This document shows positions 46,390 to 58,354 of a stretch of DNA of 64,000 bases, piece by piece. The position numbers and the translations under genes were made by a program. Location of the stretch: the NCBI GenBank assembly GCA_007922225.1, contig ML679973.1, forward strand, positions 5,990,597-6,054,596, read 5' to 3'. The stretch is from Emydura subglobosa. Lineage: Eukaryota > Chordata > Testudines > Chelidae. The first letter of the stretch is position 1. Every line of letters starts with the position of its first letter. The notes below the pieces were generated by a model. It did not search any database, was not told the origin of the DNA, and saw only the letters and a list, made by a program, of their open reading frames with translations.

Positions 46390-46616
46390 CATTATGGTGA
46401 ATGCTGTTCAAATGGCTCTAAAAAGAAATAATCTGTTTGGTGAATTTTGTCTCTTTCCCTGTTCATGAATTGTAAATAAGCAGATCCTGATTTTTTTTCC
46501 CCTCTAATTTAATGGCTATTTGAAATTATTCATGGACTAATATCTATGAATAATTTTGGCCTGTAGCTAATTCATCTGCAGTTTGTTAGCAATGTTTGAT
46601 AGTCGCAAGTTGAGTT
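46390..46616. promoter_or_regulatory. Candidate conserved noncoding element
   Basis: Very AT-rich, repeat-free DNA with GTAAATAAGCAGATCC, CTCTAATTTAATGGC, AAATTATTCATGGAC and TGTAGCTAATTCATC, a concentration of homeodomain/forkhead-type words. Inference only. Confidence 0.3.
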
Positions 46617-46693
46617 CTGTGTGTTGATTTTGACTGGACACATATGTCACATGCTCTTATTTCTCTTGCCTAATTGGATAACCCTTGGAATCA
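46617..46693 (+). repeat. Direct repeat, copy 1
   Basis: This 77-base segment, beginning CTGTGTGTTGATTTTGACTG, reappears at 49310-49384 with about five substitutions and a few small indels. The flanks differ after TGGATAAC..AATCA. I know no repeat family with this sequence. Confidence 0.85.
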
Positions 46694-47384
46694 GGTTACT
46701 GGTGAGAATATTTGCTTTTAACAGGTTTAAACTTCACTTGCCTCAAATACTCTGTATTCCTTGCTCTTGTTTACAGCAGCGGTATTTCTTGCTTTCTGCC
46801 TGTAGATTCATTGAGTAGAATATATTAATAGAAAGGAGACGGGAATAGCATAATAACAATGATGGCACAAATTCATTAAGGGCTCGGTTGAGAGTGCATT
46901 TTCAGTCCTGCAGTGCATAGCGGCAAAAGCCTTGGAGAATCACAGTTCTTCCCCTTCTCCCCATCGTTTTTGGAGGTAGATGGGGTGGGGAATTAAACTA
47001 CACCCTTACCAGGGCTTCAGAAAGTATCTCCCACCTTTAGCAGGCCCAGTTCTGCTGAGCACAAAGTAAGGGTGGGACAAGTGCAGCTAAGTCTGCCTTT
47101 CTCCTGCTCCTCCCTGTCCATTTTGCTCACAGCAAGAGGATCCGGAAAGCAGGGTTTGTGCTCCTCCCTAGACCTGGACCAATGATCTGGCTAGGTCTTA
47201 CTTAGCTGAACGGGGCAGGAGCTTACTCCCCTGTGCAGAGAAATATGGCAAAGACCCAGTCTAGCCTTGAAAAATTAACCATCTATAGGGCAGGTATTGT
47301 CTAAGCCATCTCTCCACTAGAACAAGGGTTGAGTTTGAACCAGAAGCATCTGTGACTTGATAATATCCTCTAACTCTTTTCCTC
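46694..47384. other. Unique sequence
   Basis: No gene or repeat recognised. Confidence 0.45.
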
Positions 47385-47588
47385 TGGAGGTCTCAAAGTG
47401 CTTTACAATCTGTAATGGAATTATCCTAACAGCACCCTTGTGAGCCAGGGCTGTGCTATTATCCCCTTTTTACAAATGGAAAACTGAGGCACAGAGAGAA
47501 TAAGTGATTTGCCCAAGCTCACACAGGAAGTCTGTGGTGGACCATGGAATGGAACTTGGCTTTGTCTGAACCACCGGGCCATCCTTCC
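47385..47588 (-). repeat. MIR/CORE-type SINE, antisense
   Basis: TCTCAAAGTGCTTTACAATC, ATTATCCCCTTTTTACAAAT, AAACTGAGGCACAGAGAGAA and TTGCCCAAGCTCACACAGG are the inverted core and 3' part in correct order. Confidence 0.92.
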
Positions 47589-47631
47589 TCTTTGCAGGTG
47601 GTAATAATGTCCTCCTCCTGTCTCAACCCCT

Positions 47632-49260
47632 TCTAGTTTAGCTACATCCGTACTGAGATAGGATGACTGGAACTGAATGCAGTATTGTCGGCGAGGGTGT
47701 ACAACTGATTTATATTATGGCATTATAATATATTCACATTCCTTAGACATCCAAATGTTTTATTTGCTTTTGCTCACTGCCACTGCACATCAATCAGAGG
47801 TTTTCATTGAGTGGCCCACAGGTATGCCGAGGTCTTTTCCCTGAATGGTCACAATTAATTTAGAACACAGTAATATATATGGGTAGTTCGAATTATTCCT
47901 TCCAAGATGCACGATCTTGCATTTGTCAAAATTGAATTAATGTGTCATCATGATGCTTGTTAACCCAGGGTTAGATCCCTTTGAAATACCTCATAGTCTT
48001 ATCTGGTCTTGACTCAACTACCTAATTTTGTGTCAGCTGCAAATTATGCCAGCTTGCTACTCACTCATTTTTCCAGATCATTAACAACCATATTAAACAA
48101 ACCTGGTGCCAGTGTGGAACCTTGGGGGCACCCCACTGTTAGCCTTTTACCGTGTCCAAACTGGAACATTTATTCTTTTTGTTTTTTGCCTCTCTGCCGG
48201 TTTCCGATCCATGACAGGAGTTGGTTTCTTAAAATACTGCTAGTTTTTTATATGAGCCCTCTTATGAGAACGTTGAACTTAATTGTGTGCTGATCACTGC
48301 TACCTCTTGGCTCATCAGTAGTTACTCCGTGAACCAGCTCCTCATGTTACAGAGGACTAATGTGAATTTCTAACTCTCCCTTACCATGCTCCAGAACTAG
48401 CTATTCCAAGGAACAATCATCTAAAGTGTCAAAAGAATTCTCTGTCTAACCCGTGTCTCATTGTGACAGGCCAATTTATATGCAGTTAGCTGAAGTCACC
48501 CATTATTGATGCTTTATTAGACTTCGTTGCCTCTGATCTCCCTCGGCATTACACACTCCATACGCTTTTCCTGCTCAGGAGATTGGTCGTATAATCCTAC
48601 TAGTCTAGTAGCATTCTTATGACTTGGGATTGGTATCTCTACGAGATTCTACTCGATGTTCTTCTGCACCCAGTGGGTTTTATGTGATTCGATTCTATGG
48701 AATCCTTGTGGGTATAGTACTGCTACAGCCACCTCTGCAATATTAAGCCAGTGTCTTTGCTTTGACTTCAGTAGAGTTATGCCAGCAGAAAATTTGGCCC
48801 CAATCTGCCCTGCCCATATATTTGTTTGTAGCCAAGTAATATGATACCCCACTGACTTGTCATTCCATCGTGGTTTCAGGATCAGAAATGCCTGTCACGG
48901 TCCTCTTCGATTGCCAGGCATTTTAGTTTAGCTGTTTTTGCTTTTAGGATTCTCACATTGGTACACGGTGTAGAGTGGCTCTTACTTTTGGCGCTGTGCC
49001 TATTTTTAGTTAGCTTCTTAGTCTGCTGTCCTGTTACTTGTCTGGAATTGGCCTTAGCGGTCTCACCTTGTTCCTTCCTCTGTTCAGCTCTGTTTGCAGA
49101 ATAAAAAGATATCTCTGTGTTACTGACATCGCTTGCAGGTGTCTTTCTCCAGCCAGAGTGCTCCTCAGCACCTATCAGCTCTCCCCAGCAACTAGTGTAA
49201 GATCACTCCCCAAACACTGTTAATTTTCTATGGGTGCCGTCATGGTTAAGATGGAGCTCG
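47632..49260 (-). mobile_element. CR1 LINE, antisense, old, with RT deletion
   Basis: In reverse complement the order is that of CR1 ORF2. From 49000 to 48840 it resembles the endonuclease start (ISETW-like segment near 48880). At 48660-48480 it matches the middle endonuclease region. At 48290-48250 it holds the SDQHTIKFNVL-like endonuclease end. At 48230-48000 it has the RT middle (SGVPP..GT, then AADTKL). At 47930-47640 it has CK.VHLG, YIIMP.YKS and the EYCIQF-like block. The first part of RT is missing between about 48250 and 48230. All frames are broken. A foldback repeat has inserted at 48731-48801. Confidence 0.75.
48731..48801. repeat. Foldback repeat fragment nested in CR1
   Basis: GACTTCAGTAGAGTTATGCC and CAGCAGAAAATTTGGCCCC form the arm of the palindromic family (compare 52642-52727). 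It interrupts the antisense CR1 endonuclease region. Confidence 0.5.
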
Positions 49261-49309
49261 GCTTTTCTGTATAGACTCCACCTTCCTCCTCCCCAACCCT
49301 CCAATTTCC

Positions 49310-49384
49310 CTGTGTGTTGGTTTTGACTGGACACATGTCACATACTCTTGTTTCTGTTGCCTAATTGGATAACTCCTTGAATCA
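49310..49384 (+). repeat. Direct repeat, copy 2
   Basis: Begins CTGTGTGTTGGTTTTGACTG. Same orientation as copy 1, 2.69 kb downstream; the antisense CR1 and a SINE lie between the two. Confidence 0.85.
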
Positions 49385-50079
49385 AAACATCTTTTTTTTT
49401 TTTTGTACCATCTTATCACCTTCACGTTAAAACTGTGACATTCCCCTTGTCCAGCTGACTCTGTACAGCAAAAGCTTCCGGAGAGGCCCTGGACATAATC
49501 TTTCTCCCTAGAAATCTAAATTTAGCGTTCAGAGCTTTTTCCTACATCTCCCTATGTATTAACACCAATACATGCCATGACTCTGGGCTGCTCAGCAGCT
49601 CTCACTGGAAATGTGTCTAGCTGTCCCATGGAAGCCATCACTTCTACTCTAGGAAGGCAAGTCACCGAAGGCTTCTCAAGGTCACCATGTACCCAGCTAT
49701 CCGTATTTGTAATGATCAAAAAACCCGAGCAACGCAGTTCTTCAGTATCTCAGAATTCTTTCCCTATTACCTGGAATGATCACCCAGTTCTAGCTCTGTT
49801 GGAATGTGCGCTCCACCTAAAGGAGTTTGTCCTTCCAGTCCACCTTGTTCCCGTCTCACCATCAGCTGGAGGAATGGGAGAGCCAGCACTGAGGTGGGCC
49901 TCCTCAACAATGTCCCTATGAAGCTGTCTCTAAAAAGAATTCTCTATCTCTGTTTCTGTCCTCCGCAAGAAACATGAGATCCTTCAGCACTTCCTTCCAG
50001 GGTGAATTTGAGAGAAATTTTAGGTGTAAACAATGTTTGGTTCGACCCAGCACTAGGGAAGCTGTAAAGGACTAAGATG
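49385..50079. other. Unassigned sequence, possibly CR1 5' part
   Basis: T-run at about 49391-49404. The rest could be the 5' region of the antisense CR1, but no conserved motif is convincing. The 114-codon frame (49577-49921) shows no domain. Confidence 0.3.
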
Positions 50080-50600
50080 TGACTTGAATTTGCAGCAAGA
50101 GCTGGTAAAGGACTGGAAGAAGGGGAGAGATGAGCAAAATGGGGAATGCTGAGAGAAAGAGAGTAGATTGGGAGGGAGGATGAGGTAAAGGGAATAGAAA
50201 CAAGGTATATTGAGAGAGATAGAAGTGAAAAGCTGAGGGAGACTGGACAAAAGAGGAAAGGAGGAGGAGGAAGCAGGGAAGAGGAGGAGGAGAAATGTAT
50301 AGATTGTGTATAGTGTCTGCTTTCAGCCTCACAAAAATCAGATGAACCTTGGGTTCAGTGGGTGCCTGAGTGAAAAAGTTAGCCTGTTCGACAAATAGAG
50401 GAAAGAAATAAAAGAGAAACTATGAAAGAAAAGAGAGGAATGTAAGAGAGGCTATAACTCATGGGGAGAGAGACAGCAAGAGATAAAGTTCTAAGAGGAT
50501 TGCAATAAAGGGATCTGGGAGTGATGGAGTGAGAGGGAGAAGTAGGGGGGATAAATGAAAAAACGGAAAATAGGAGGAGGAGGGGGACAGAGGCTCTTAT
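50080..50600 (+). other. Purine-rich tracts
   Basis: 50080-50300 and 50390-50590 are dominated by G and A on plus (GAGGAAAGGAGGAGGAGGAA near 50250). Their complements give Ser/Phe/Leu/Pro-rich open frames on minus which are not genes. Confidence 0.7.
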
Positions 50601-51812
50601 GAGAGCTTGGAACAGCTTGAAAAAGGTCACACATGCCTTCTGGGCTCCGAGCCATGTAAGAGCCAGAGAAGACTGTCATGGCAGATAAACAAAGGACAGT
50701 GGGTTTGAATGTAATTTACAACTTACTTGTCATCCGGTAAAGTGGAAGAGATGAATTTCCCATCCCTGTAGGGTTATTGGGGCACTGGGGAAACTGGCCT
50801 GTGGATCCCTATTGGCTGCCAGCAAACAGAGCCAAGTCCTCACACCCACCTATCTCTCTGTCCTCATGGTGCTGGATGACTTTGTGATGGAACTGAGCTG
50901 TTCTGTTTGGGGCATGGCAGTAATCCCACCAGGTCCATGCCATTGCACGATCTAGTCCATTGTCCCACTTTGATACTCTCAGAGCAAAGCAGAACTTCTC
51001 GGTATTGTTCCTGAACATTGGTAGGAGGCTGTTTATAGCACGGATACGTTATTGCTTGACCTTTCTGCAGGAAAATAGCTCAAGTCCTGGTGCATAAAAT
51101 CTGATTTCCCCTTATTGTTGTTGTCTGAGGTTGAATAGCTGCATGTTGTTAAAAGTTATAAAACAGGGAGCAGCCTCTGGCCTTCCCAGATGCCATTTCC
51201 TACAGGGAGGAAAAAGTATATAGCCAAAGGCTGCATTTTTGCAGCCCCTACTAGGGACTCCTTGTCCTTCAGTCTGGCTTCATTAGAGCCACATTACTAG
51301 GGAATATGGGGTGGGGGGAGGGGATAGAGGCATGGCCCCAGAGCCAATGTGGAAGCGCAGAGCTGCCATGCAGGTGGCCCTCTGCCTCAAATATTTTGGG
51401 ACAAGACCCTTACTTTTTTCCACAGGCTCAAATCCAGGTCTCTCACTCCACAACAGAAGAATGCACAAGAAAATAAGGGAGGGGTCCTAACAGAACCTCC
51501 TGGGACCTATGCAGGTAGTACCACATAGAGGTGTGGCCCAGTTATTCAACTTTTCTTTTTTTTATTAAATGGAAGATGGGGTTTATTGCCAAATGGGAGC
51601 CTCTCTTTATTCTTTCACTGTTGGAATTCACATTTTAGTTAACAGAACTATCAGTCAATGAGAAAAGGTAAAGGTTCTCTACCTAGTTCTAGAGTGGCTT
51701 CATATTTCTGCTAAATGGATCAGCAGTAAAACATTTAAGTGTGTCATTTAAATGGACATCAGTAGGTTCAGAGTTAACACGCTGAGATGAATAGGGGCAG
51801 TTCACACCTCTG
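50601..51812. other. Unique sequence with a G4-type motif
   Basis: ATGGGGTGGGGGGAGGGGAT with a nearby GGG at 51301-51324 could form a quadruplex. No gene or repeat recognised. Confidence 0.45.
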
Positions 51813-52067
51813 AGGATATGTCTATACTGACAGTGGCAAAGTTGCCGCTGCCAGATTGACTTATCTGGATTGACTGAGCTGTCAGTGAAGACCTGCTCAA
51901 TCGATTAGGAAGTTGACATACTAAAACCACCTCTCAAGTGGCGCAGTGCAGTGAAGACAGCGTGCAGAAGAGAAGCACAGAAGTAGAGGGGAGTTATGCA
52001 AGTTCTTTGCATAATTTGCGTATCTTCCATCAACTGTCGCTGAATCCCCAGTAAGTGTAGACCAGGG
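51813..52067. mobile_element. Harbinger-like MITE, 255 bp
   Basis: The left end AGGATATGTCTATACTGACA and the right end in reverse complement CCCTGGTCTACACTTACTGG are imperfect inverted repeats resembling the ends of the Harbinger copy at 16822-19772. CTG flanks both ends (51810-51812 and 52068-52070), the same candidate target duplication. No coding content. Confidence 0.75.
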
Positions 52068-52641
52068 CTGAGTTTCTCTTGGTTGATTCAAGCACACTGT
52101 ATTGGGTCACATTTGGAATAGTTGAAAGACCTGGAAATATAATTTTCTTTTTTTAACGAAAGCTGAAATTCTGATGAACAACAGATGGGACTAACAGAGA
52201 AGTGCTTGAACAATGTAACATTAAGGACCAGTTCAGGAAGATCTCTGGGTAGAAATGGTTACACAAATCACTTGTATGTGCCGTCTGAGAACATATAGGC
52301 TCAAAATAGGATATTCAGGTCATTGGTCCGTCGCGTCAACAGATTTCAGCTTCCACACACTTCTTGAACCTTCACTTCCTGAGCCTTATTGGGAAGTCTG
52401 TCAATGCCATGGTGTTACTCCTCTTGCTGAATTCTTAGCTGGTCCCAGTGTTGGCTGATCAGGCTGTATACTTGTGACAATCCCATTCTCTTCATAGTGG
52501 TAGCAGGGTCCTTAGTACTGATCAGCTACACAGACACTTGGTGCTTGAAAACCATCTGGGTGAAGAGTTCTGCACATAAGTGTAAAGCAAAATTCAGAGG
52601 TTTTGGTTTTCAGTATTTTTTGCAAGCCAGAGTTACCCTTT
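52068..52641. other. Unique sequence
   Basis: No gene or repeat recognised. Confidence 0.45.
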
Positions 52642-52727
52642 GGGTCAGATTCTCAACTGGTATAAATCAGCGTAGCTTCAGCTCCACAGAAGGAAATGGA
52701 GTGACTTCCATTTACACCAGCCAAGGC
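52642..52727. repeat. Foldback repeat
   Basis: GGGTCAGATTCTCAACTGGT and ATAAATCAGCGTAGCTTCAG on the left pair with TGGAGTGACTTCCATTTACA and CCAGCCAAGGC on the right. This is a known-looking sauropsid palindrome (AGCTGGTGTAAAT / ATTTACACCAGC). Confidence 0.75.
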
Positions 52728-54321
52728 ACTAACCAGCTGTCTCTTTTTGGGGAGTTGTGATCACGAAGGAAGAGAAGTGGCTTTTGTGTCAAACTGTTTT
52801 CAATATGGTAAAAACAGGGACAGTGAAGTACTGCGGAAGGAAAAAGACAGAGCGTTTGCAGAAAAGCCCTGGATCCATGAAAATTAACAAGAGGGGCTGA
52901 CAGTAAGCACTTATCTAGCACTTTGCCATGTTTACAGTGCCGAATAACCTGGCTCACTTTAGATGGGTCTTTAAGCTGGACTGTAATTCTTATTTTTGGA
53001 GAGTTTTTTTTAGACCATAGAATATGTTGTCATTGTAATACGTTGTGTGGTTTTGGAGGGATCAGGTGTGCTGACTGCAGAGCAAAGGTGTTGCAAAGAT
53101 CAGGTATGTGCTGATTACTCGAGAGCCTAAAGAGAGAATAGGAGACAATCTGTTTATCTTCTTCTTATTTGCCCCCAGTTATAATTTGTGGTTTGCAAAA
53201 TCCATGTGGTGTTATATAAAAATGGCAGCAAGCATGACACCATGTTTGACAAGGCTGCTATCTGCTCTAACTGAATGCCCTAGGGACATCTCAAACAGCT
53301 TCTGTTCCTGCTTTCCGTCCATATTAGACTCTATCTGTGGATTAATTGGTCCATAGTTTCAAACTGTTTATTTATGGACGCATGCAATTTCGTCAGCTCC
53401 CTGTTATTGCCTGGCACTTCCTCTGCCACCTCCTACTCCATCGGTAAGACCTCGACCCTATTGCTATATGTAGCACTTGGAGCCAAACATTTCAATTTGT
53501 GTTCCTTCCCATTAATCCTTTTAAAAAGAGACAGTGAGGTGGAAGAATGACATCAGGAAATGACCCTGATGAAAAGTCACACTTGAGTCACTGGCAGACT
53601 TCTGCCGTCTCCCTGTGGGAGAAATGAGGTGTGCGTTTCGTTGATGTCCCATACAGTGCCTCTGCAGAACTCTCACATTTTCATTCCAGCTCCCCCTAAC
53701 TTGTATGTGGTTTGACCTCTGCATCACAGCTGAAATCATGGGACCCTTACAATGGACAATTAGACAATAACATGCCTGTACTGGAAGTTCCGTCCCCGAT
53801 TCCGGACAGTTAGTGATTGACTTATGTCCTAAAGCAGGAGGGTCACGGCCAACAAAGGTAGCAAGGTTAGAAGAAGCTCAGACCTCACCCAAAACTTAGA
53901 TGGTTACTTAACCTGCGGTGACAGATGGCAAACTTCAAAGAGAAACAATGTTTGTGGGTAATGGTTTATCTATTTCTCATACCGCAAGCTGTAAATTCAT
54001 CTATTTATGGAAGATACATTTCCCCCCCTATTGTTCAACTGTCACTCGAAAGTGTCATTCTATTATCGACTTGGTTGTCAAATAGTCACAGCTCTGTCAA
54101 GTTGATGTCATGTCACTGGTGGAATGAACTAAGTTTCTTATTTCTGTTTGGCTTTGAGAGAGTGAGCGAGCTGAACAGGGGCGGGGGAGGAGATATTGAA
54201 CTGCAACCATTTGTTCACCTCTTTCTCCCTGTCAAAAGCACCAGATGAGCACTCGCGGACTCTGACATCCCCTTCTGAAGATATGGAGCCTGAACTACTA
54301 TTCCATTCTTTCGTACAAGCT
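52728..54321. other. Unique sequence
   Basis: No gene or repeat recognised. Confidence 0.45.
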
Positions 54322-54354
54322 GGGGGGGGGGGAGGGGCGGAACAGGGGAAAGGG
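54322..54354 (+). other. G-rich tract, G4-type
   Basis: Runs of 11, 4, 4 and 3 G separated by short spacers. Confidence 0.65.
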
Positions 54355-55230
54355 CAATCAAAAGTAGGGCCCTATATTTGATAAGCCTTTGATCCAGCCT
54401 CCAATTTTTCAGGCATATTTGGATGCCCAAATGACCATTTGCATATCCAAAGTGGGTTCACACGCAACTTCGTAGCTACACGCAAATATTTGTGAGTGCA
54501 AAATTGGAGTCTGTAGCACACAGTTTAGTCCCCAGTCCACAGTTTAGTTTTGTTTTGTGTAATTTATTATCGGTGGATTGTGCACCAGTGCATAAATCTG
54601 AGTTTTCACAAGCATTTTCATTCTAAAGGGCCATTTGCTGTTGCTTGTAAGTTTGTCACACTTGAACTAAAATTTAGTATCTTTGCTATCAGCCTGGGAA
54701 GAAGTTTTGGAGGGGAAGTCTGATTAGCAAACAGGATAACCATTGCTGAGAATAACCTGTTCTTTTCAACAGCCCTAACACCTCTCTGCTACGTGGTAGA
54801 AACTTAAAATTTGGCAGGGATCAAGTCCCTAGGTCACAGACAGGCCTTACAGTGAAGATGTGTCTTGATGTGGCTAAACCACGATGATTTTAAAAATGGA
54901 TGTTACTCTCTCTCACATACACAAGCTGTTTTTGTTATATGACAGTAAACAGTCTGCTAATGTACTATAGACGCAGCTAATGTGTGCCTGTGTAAGCCGA
55001 ATGGAAACTTCCACTGAATGGATGTTCACTCAGCATCCTGTTTGAATTGTATACGTGTGTGGAATGAGATCTTCAGATACTCACCCTCTGTATTAAGCAC
55101 TGTTAAAGGGTTTTGCCTCTTTCTACGAGGTACCTTAAAAATGCAGATGGAAGAAGAAGCAGTTCTCTTTCCATTATACATGCCAAATCAACCATGCTGT
55201 GCAGGATGATCCAGAGAATAGGAAAGTAGG
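54355..55230. other. Unique AT-rich sequence
   Basis: No gene or repeat recognised. Confidence 0.45.
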
Positions 55231-55482
55231 GCCAAAAGGATAGGACACTGGACTGGAATTCATGAGGCCTGGCTTCTATTCCTGTTTATACTACTGACCT
55301 ACTGTGTGACCTTGGGCAAACCCCTATACCTCTCCATTACCCTGTTTCACTTCCCACTCTTTGTCTAGTGTAGTTAGATGGTAAGCACTTTGGGCCAGGG
55401 ACTGTTTCTTACTCTGTATGTACAGCACCTAGCACAATGGGGCTACCAATCTGTTGCTACTGTAATATAAATAATCATAAAA
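55231..55482 (+). repeat. MIR/CORE-type SINE, sense, near complete
   Basis: The tRNA-like head (GGATAGGACACTGGACTGG, GGCTTCTATTCC as box B), the core (TGTGTGACCTTGGGCAAACC) and the L2-like tail (AAGCACTTTGGGCCAGGGAC, GTACAGCACCTAGCACAATG) ending in an AATAATCATAA tail are all present. This is the best model for the shorter copies in the window. Confidence 0.92.
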
Positions 55483-55511
55483 CACTTGCTTTTCTGAGTA
55501 ATTGCGTAATT

Positions 55512-55570
55512 TAGGCCCTGATCCTGTAATGAACCCACCCAGAGCTCACTGCAAGATTGAAGCCTTAGTC
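55512..55570. repeat. Half foldback repeat
   Basis: TTTAGGCCCTGATCCTGTAA is the left arm seen at 56376. The right arm is weak (GCAAGATTGAAGCCTTAG). Confidence 0.45.
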
Positions 55571-56375
55571 GCATTTGCTGCTTCCTCTGCATCAGCCCCA
55601 CCCCGCTCTTGTATCACATTCCTCTATTGCATTGCGTATCCTTTAGACCATTCGCTCAAGGGACAGAAACTGTTTCCTTTCCTAGAAGTGTCTGTCTGGT
55701 GTCTAGTACACACTTGAGCACTCAAGGCAAGTGTGGCGTGGCTCCTGCCCAGTCAGTTGCACATTTATACAGTACAGAGCACTCTATTGCTGTCCGGCCA
55801 TTTGTTGTTGCATGATGGAATTTCTTCGTCTATCCACTTCTCTTTTATTTAAAAAAAAAAAGGCGAAATGTGATAACAATGACAACAGCCAGCGTTAAAA
55901 GACTAGCAAAGTGAAACGCACACAAGTCAGGAGGAAATGCCAAAAGCACAATACAGTCTTTATACAATCACATGCTGTTTTTTGTTATGGGACCCCAGCC
56001 TCATTCAGTACAAGGTTTGGATGGTGTGCGGCCAATGAGGCAGGAGGCCAATGCACTGAATGACGAAGAGAAAACAAGATATCGAATAGCTGCCCATTCA
56101 GTGATTGCCATCCATCCTGAGCAAGGGATGAGGCAGAAGTCTTGTAGAAAAAAACAATATGTGCTCATGTAATTAAAGGTCATATCGTCAGGCGTACACA
56201 TAAGGGGCATAGCTAAGGGTACAAGGGAACCATCACTTTTGCATTTCCTGTCTTTGCTTCTCTTTGCAACCTAAAGGTTTTTTTAGGTACGATTTGTGTG
56301 GAATGCCATATATTGCACAGATTTACATAACTGGAAGGCCTTTTGGGATTGTGCGTGGAGCCCTTATACAAAATA
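55571..56375. other. Unique sequence
   Basis: An A-run at about 55851-55861. No gene or repeat recognised. Confidence 0.45.
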
Positions 56376-56485
56376 AGGCCCTGATCCTGCAAGTTGGTCC
56401 ATGTGCAGGAGATCTGGAAGGCAGTAAGCTCCTGCGTTGTCACAGGAGTCTGCCTGCCCAGAGACGATTGCAGGATTTGGGCCTA
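56376..56485. repeat. Foldback repeat
   Basis: AGGCCCTGATCCTGCAAGTT at the left pairs with GCAGGATTTGGGCCTAG at the right, about 110 bp overall. Confidence 0.7.
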
Positions 56486-58354
56486 GATTTTTAACCTTAG
56501 AATATACACAACATTCAATAATCGAGTCATTTTAAGAACACCCACGCAGTTGAAACACCTTCACACCGTTGGGTCAGGTTCTGGGTCCTTGGGTGGGTGG
56601 ATGCACAGATATGGAAAGGAGTGTAGGAAGATCTCTGCTTCCTTCATCTCATCCCACTGGGCAGCAGGAATGTGGTGTCTGCACTATCTAAGTGCGAGGG
56701 ATTTGGGCAGTTTAGCCTAGCTTGAGTTTCTCCTTCCCCAAGAGGCTACGCCTAGAGTATTGCCCCCTTTTGCATACCCTAGTGTTTGGAAGCCGTGCGG
56801 GGAGTAGTGGACACACACGCTTTTTAGAGCCAACCTCTCCCAGTGCAGACAGATTGCCACTGGCAACTGCAGCTCCTACTCCTGTATGCCATAGCCTAAC
56901 GCACAACGCATCATACATCAGTCTGGAAAGGGGCTTGGGGTGCACTGGTCTACAAGGAGCTATTAAAACATAAGACCGGTTTCTTCCCAGCCCTCAGGTC
57001 CATCCTTTGGGACACCTGTGAGCACATACAGGTCTCGGTTTATTCCCCTCAAGTACACCAAGAAATGTGGAGCTCCGCCTGCTCATGAAAAGGAGATTTT
57101 TGCAAAGCGGGTGTGTGGGGGTTGGGATAGCTGTACTACTTTTTGCATCTTATTCAGTTTGCCAATTGCTAGATCCATTTATACATACATAAATAAAAAT
57201 ATAAAATGCCCTTGCTTGAGATTATTAAAAGTGAAAAAATAGTAAAACCCCCAACATTTATGTTTCCCTGTTAATGCTGATTTATTTTATTTTATTCTTT
57301 CCCCCCCCTTCCCTCAGCTTGGAGAATGAAAATTCAGCTTCACTCTTCAATTCTCTTGCACGGGCATAATACTGCAGTTGGTTGCAAACACTGCAGGAGA
57401 ATGTTTATATTAAAAAACCCAAAAAACTAGCTACTTTGGTTTTTTTACTTGATTTTTGTTTTAATTTCATGGGAACATGCCTATTTCTCTTAGGTTTAAT
57501 TCACCTTTTTTTTTTTTTAACCAAATCGACAATTTGGTCCAAAATCCGTCTGCGAGTGACCCTTTTAATGGAGGGCACAGAACACATTAGAGATAGCATA
57601 CCTGGCTGTTTGCCATGCTGACAGCCATTGCAGAATGCTGAACCTTGGTCCACAATGCATTCTCCCAGACGGCGTTTTGCGGAGCTGTTGCGTAGAACAA
57701 AATGTGCCTAGTACTGAGTAACGTTTACTGATTGCCACCAATTTGGGCTTCAAAAGAAAAAGAGAGTGCACTCTTTAGTGTGCCAATAAACCGAAAGACA
57801 CGTTGCCTGCCTGCCATTGTCTATGCTGTGCAGTGTTACTTGGGATATAGCACAGGGTGAGGTGACACTGCTGTCTGTACTCAGGTGTCTGTCCCAGCCC
57901 TGCTACTCCGCTGGCATGCTGCACACGCACTATCCTACAGAACACAGCAGGTCTGCCCTCCAACATTTATAAAAACAGTTTACATCCCACAACGGGTACC
58001 ATCCGTATTAAGTTCTGGTCCCAACACTGATACAAGGTGCTATAACCGGCCCCCTTGCACCGAGGTACTGCATCCATATAGGATCAACCCAGAGAAATGA
58101 CCCATGTGACACTAGCATGAAGGGAAATTTACTTTTGCAGAAATTACTTGTTGCTTCAAAGCCTACCTGCCAACTGCAAAGAGATTAAAGGCTTAATTCT
58201 ACTGTCCACCCATGTTTTTGCTCCTTTGGTGTATGAATGCTATTTTTTTTTATTGTTCATTCATAACGACAGGCATCTAACCTTTATATGGGAGATCTTG
58301 CCAGACTTTAAAAGGCCATGTGTGTGAGTGAGAGAAAGAGACAGTCCATTGTGT
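56486..58354. other. Unique sequence
   Basis: C8 near 57301-57308 and T12 near 57508-57519. 57240-57540 is AT-rich. No gene or known repeat. Confidence 0.4.

Noticed and set aside
55231..55482. Possible functional tRNA gene from the tRNA-like head
   Set aside because: The A and B box-like words belong to a SINE with core and LINE tail; no cloverleaf with acceptor pairing can be drawn.
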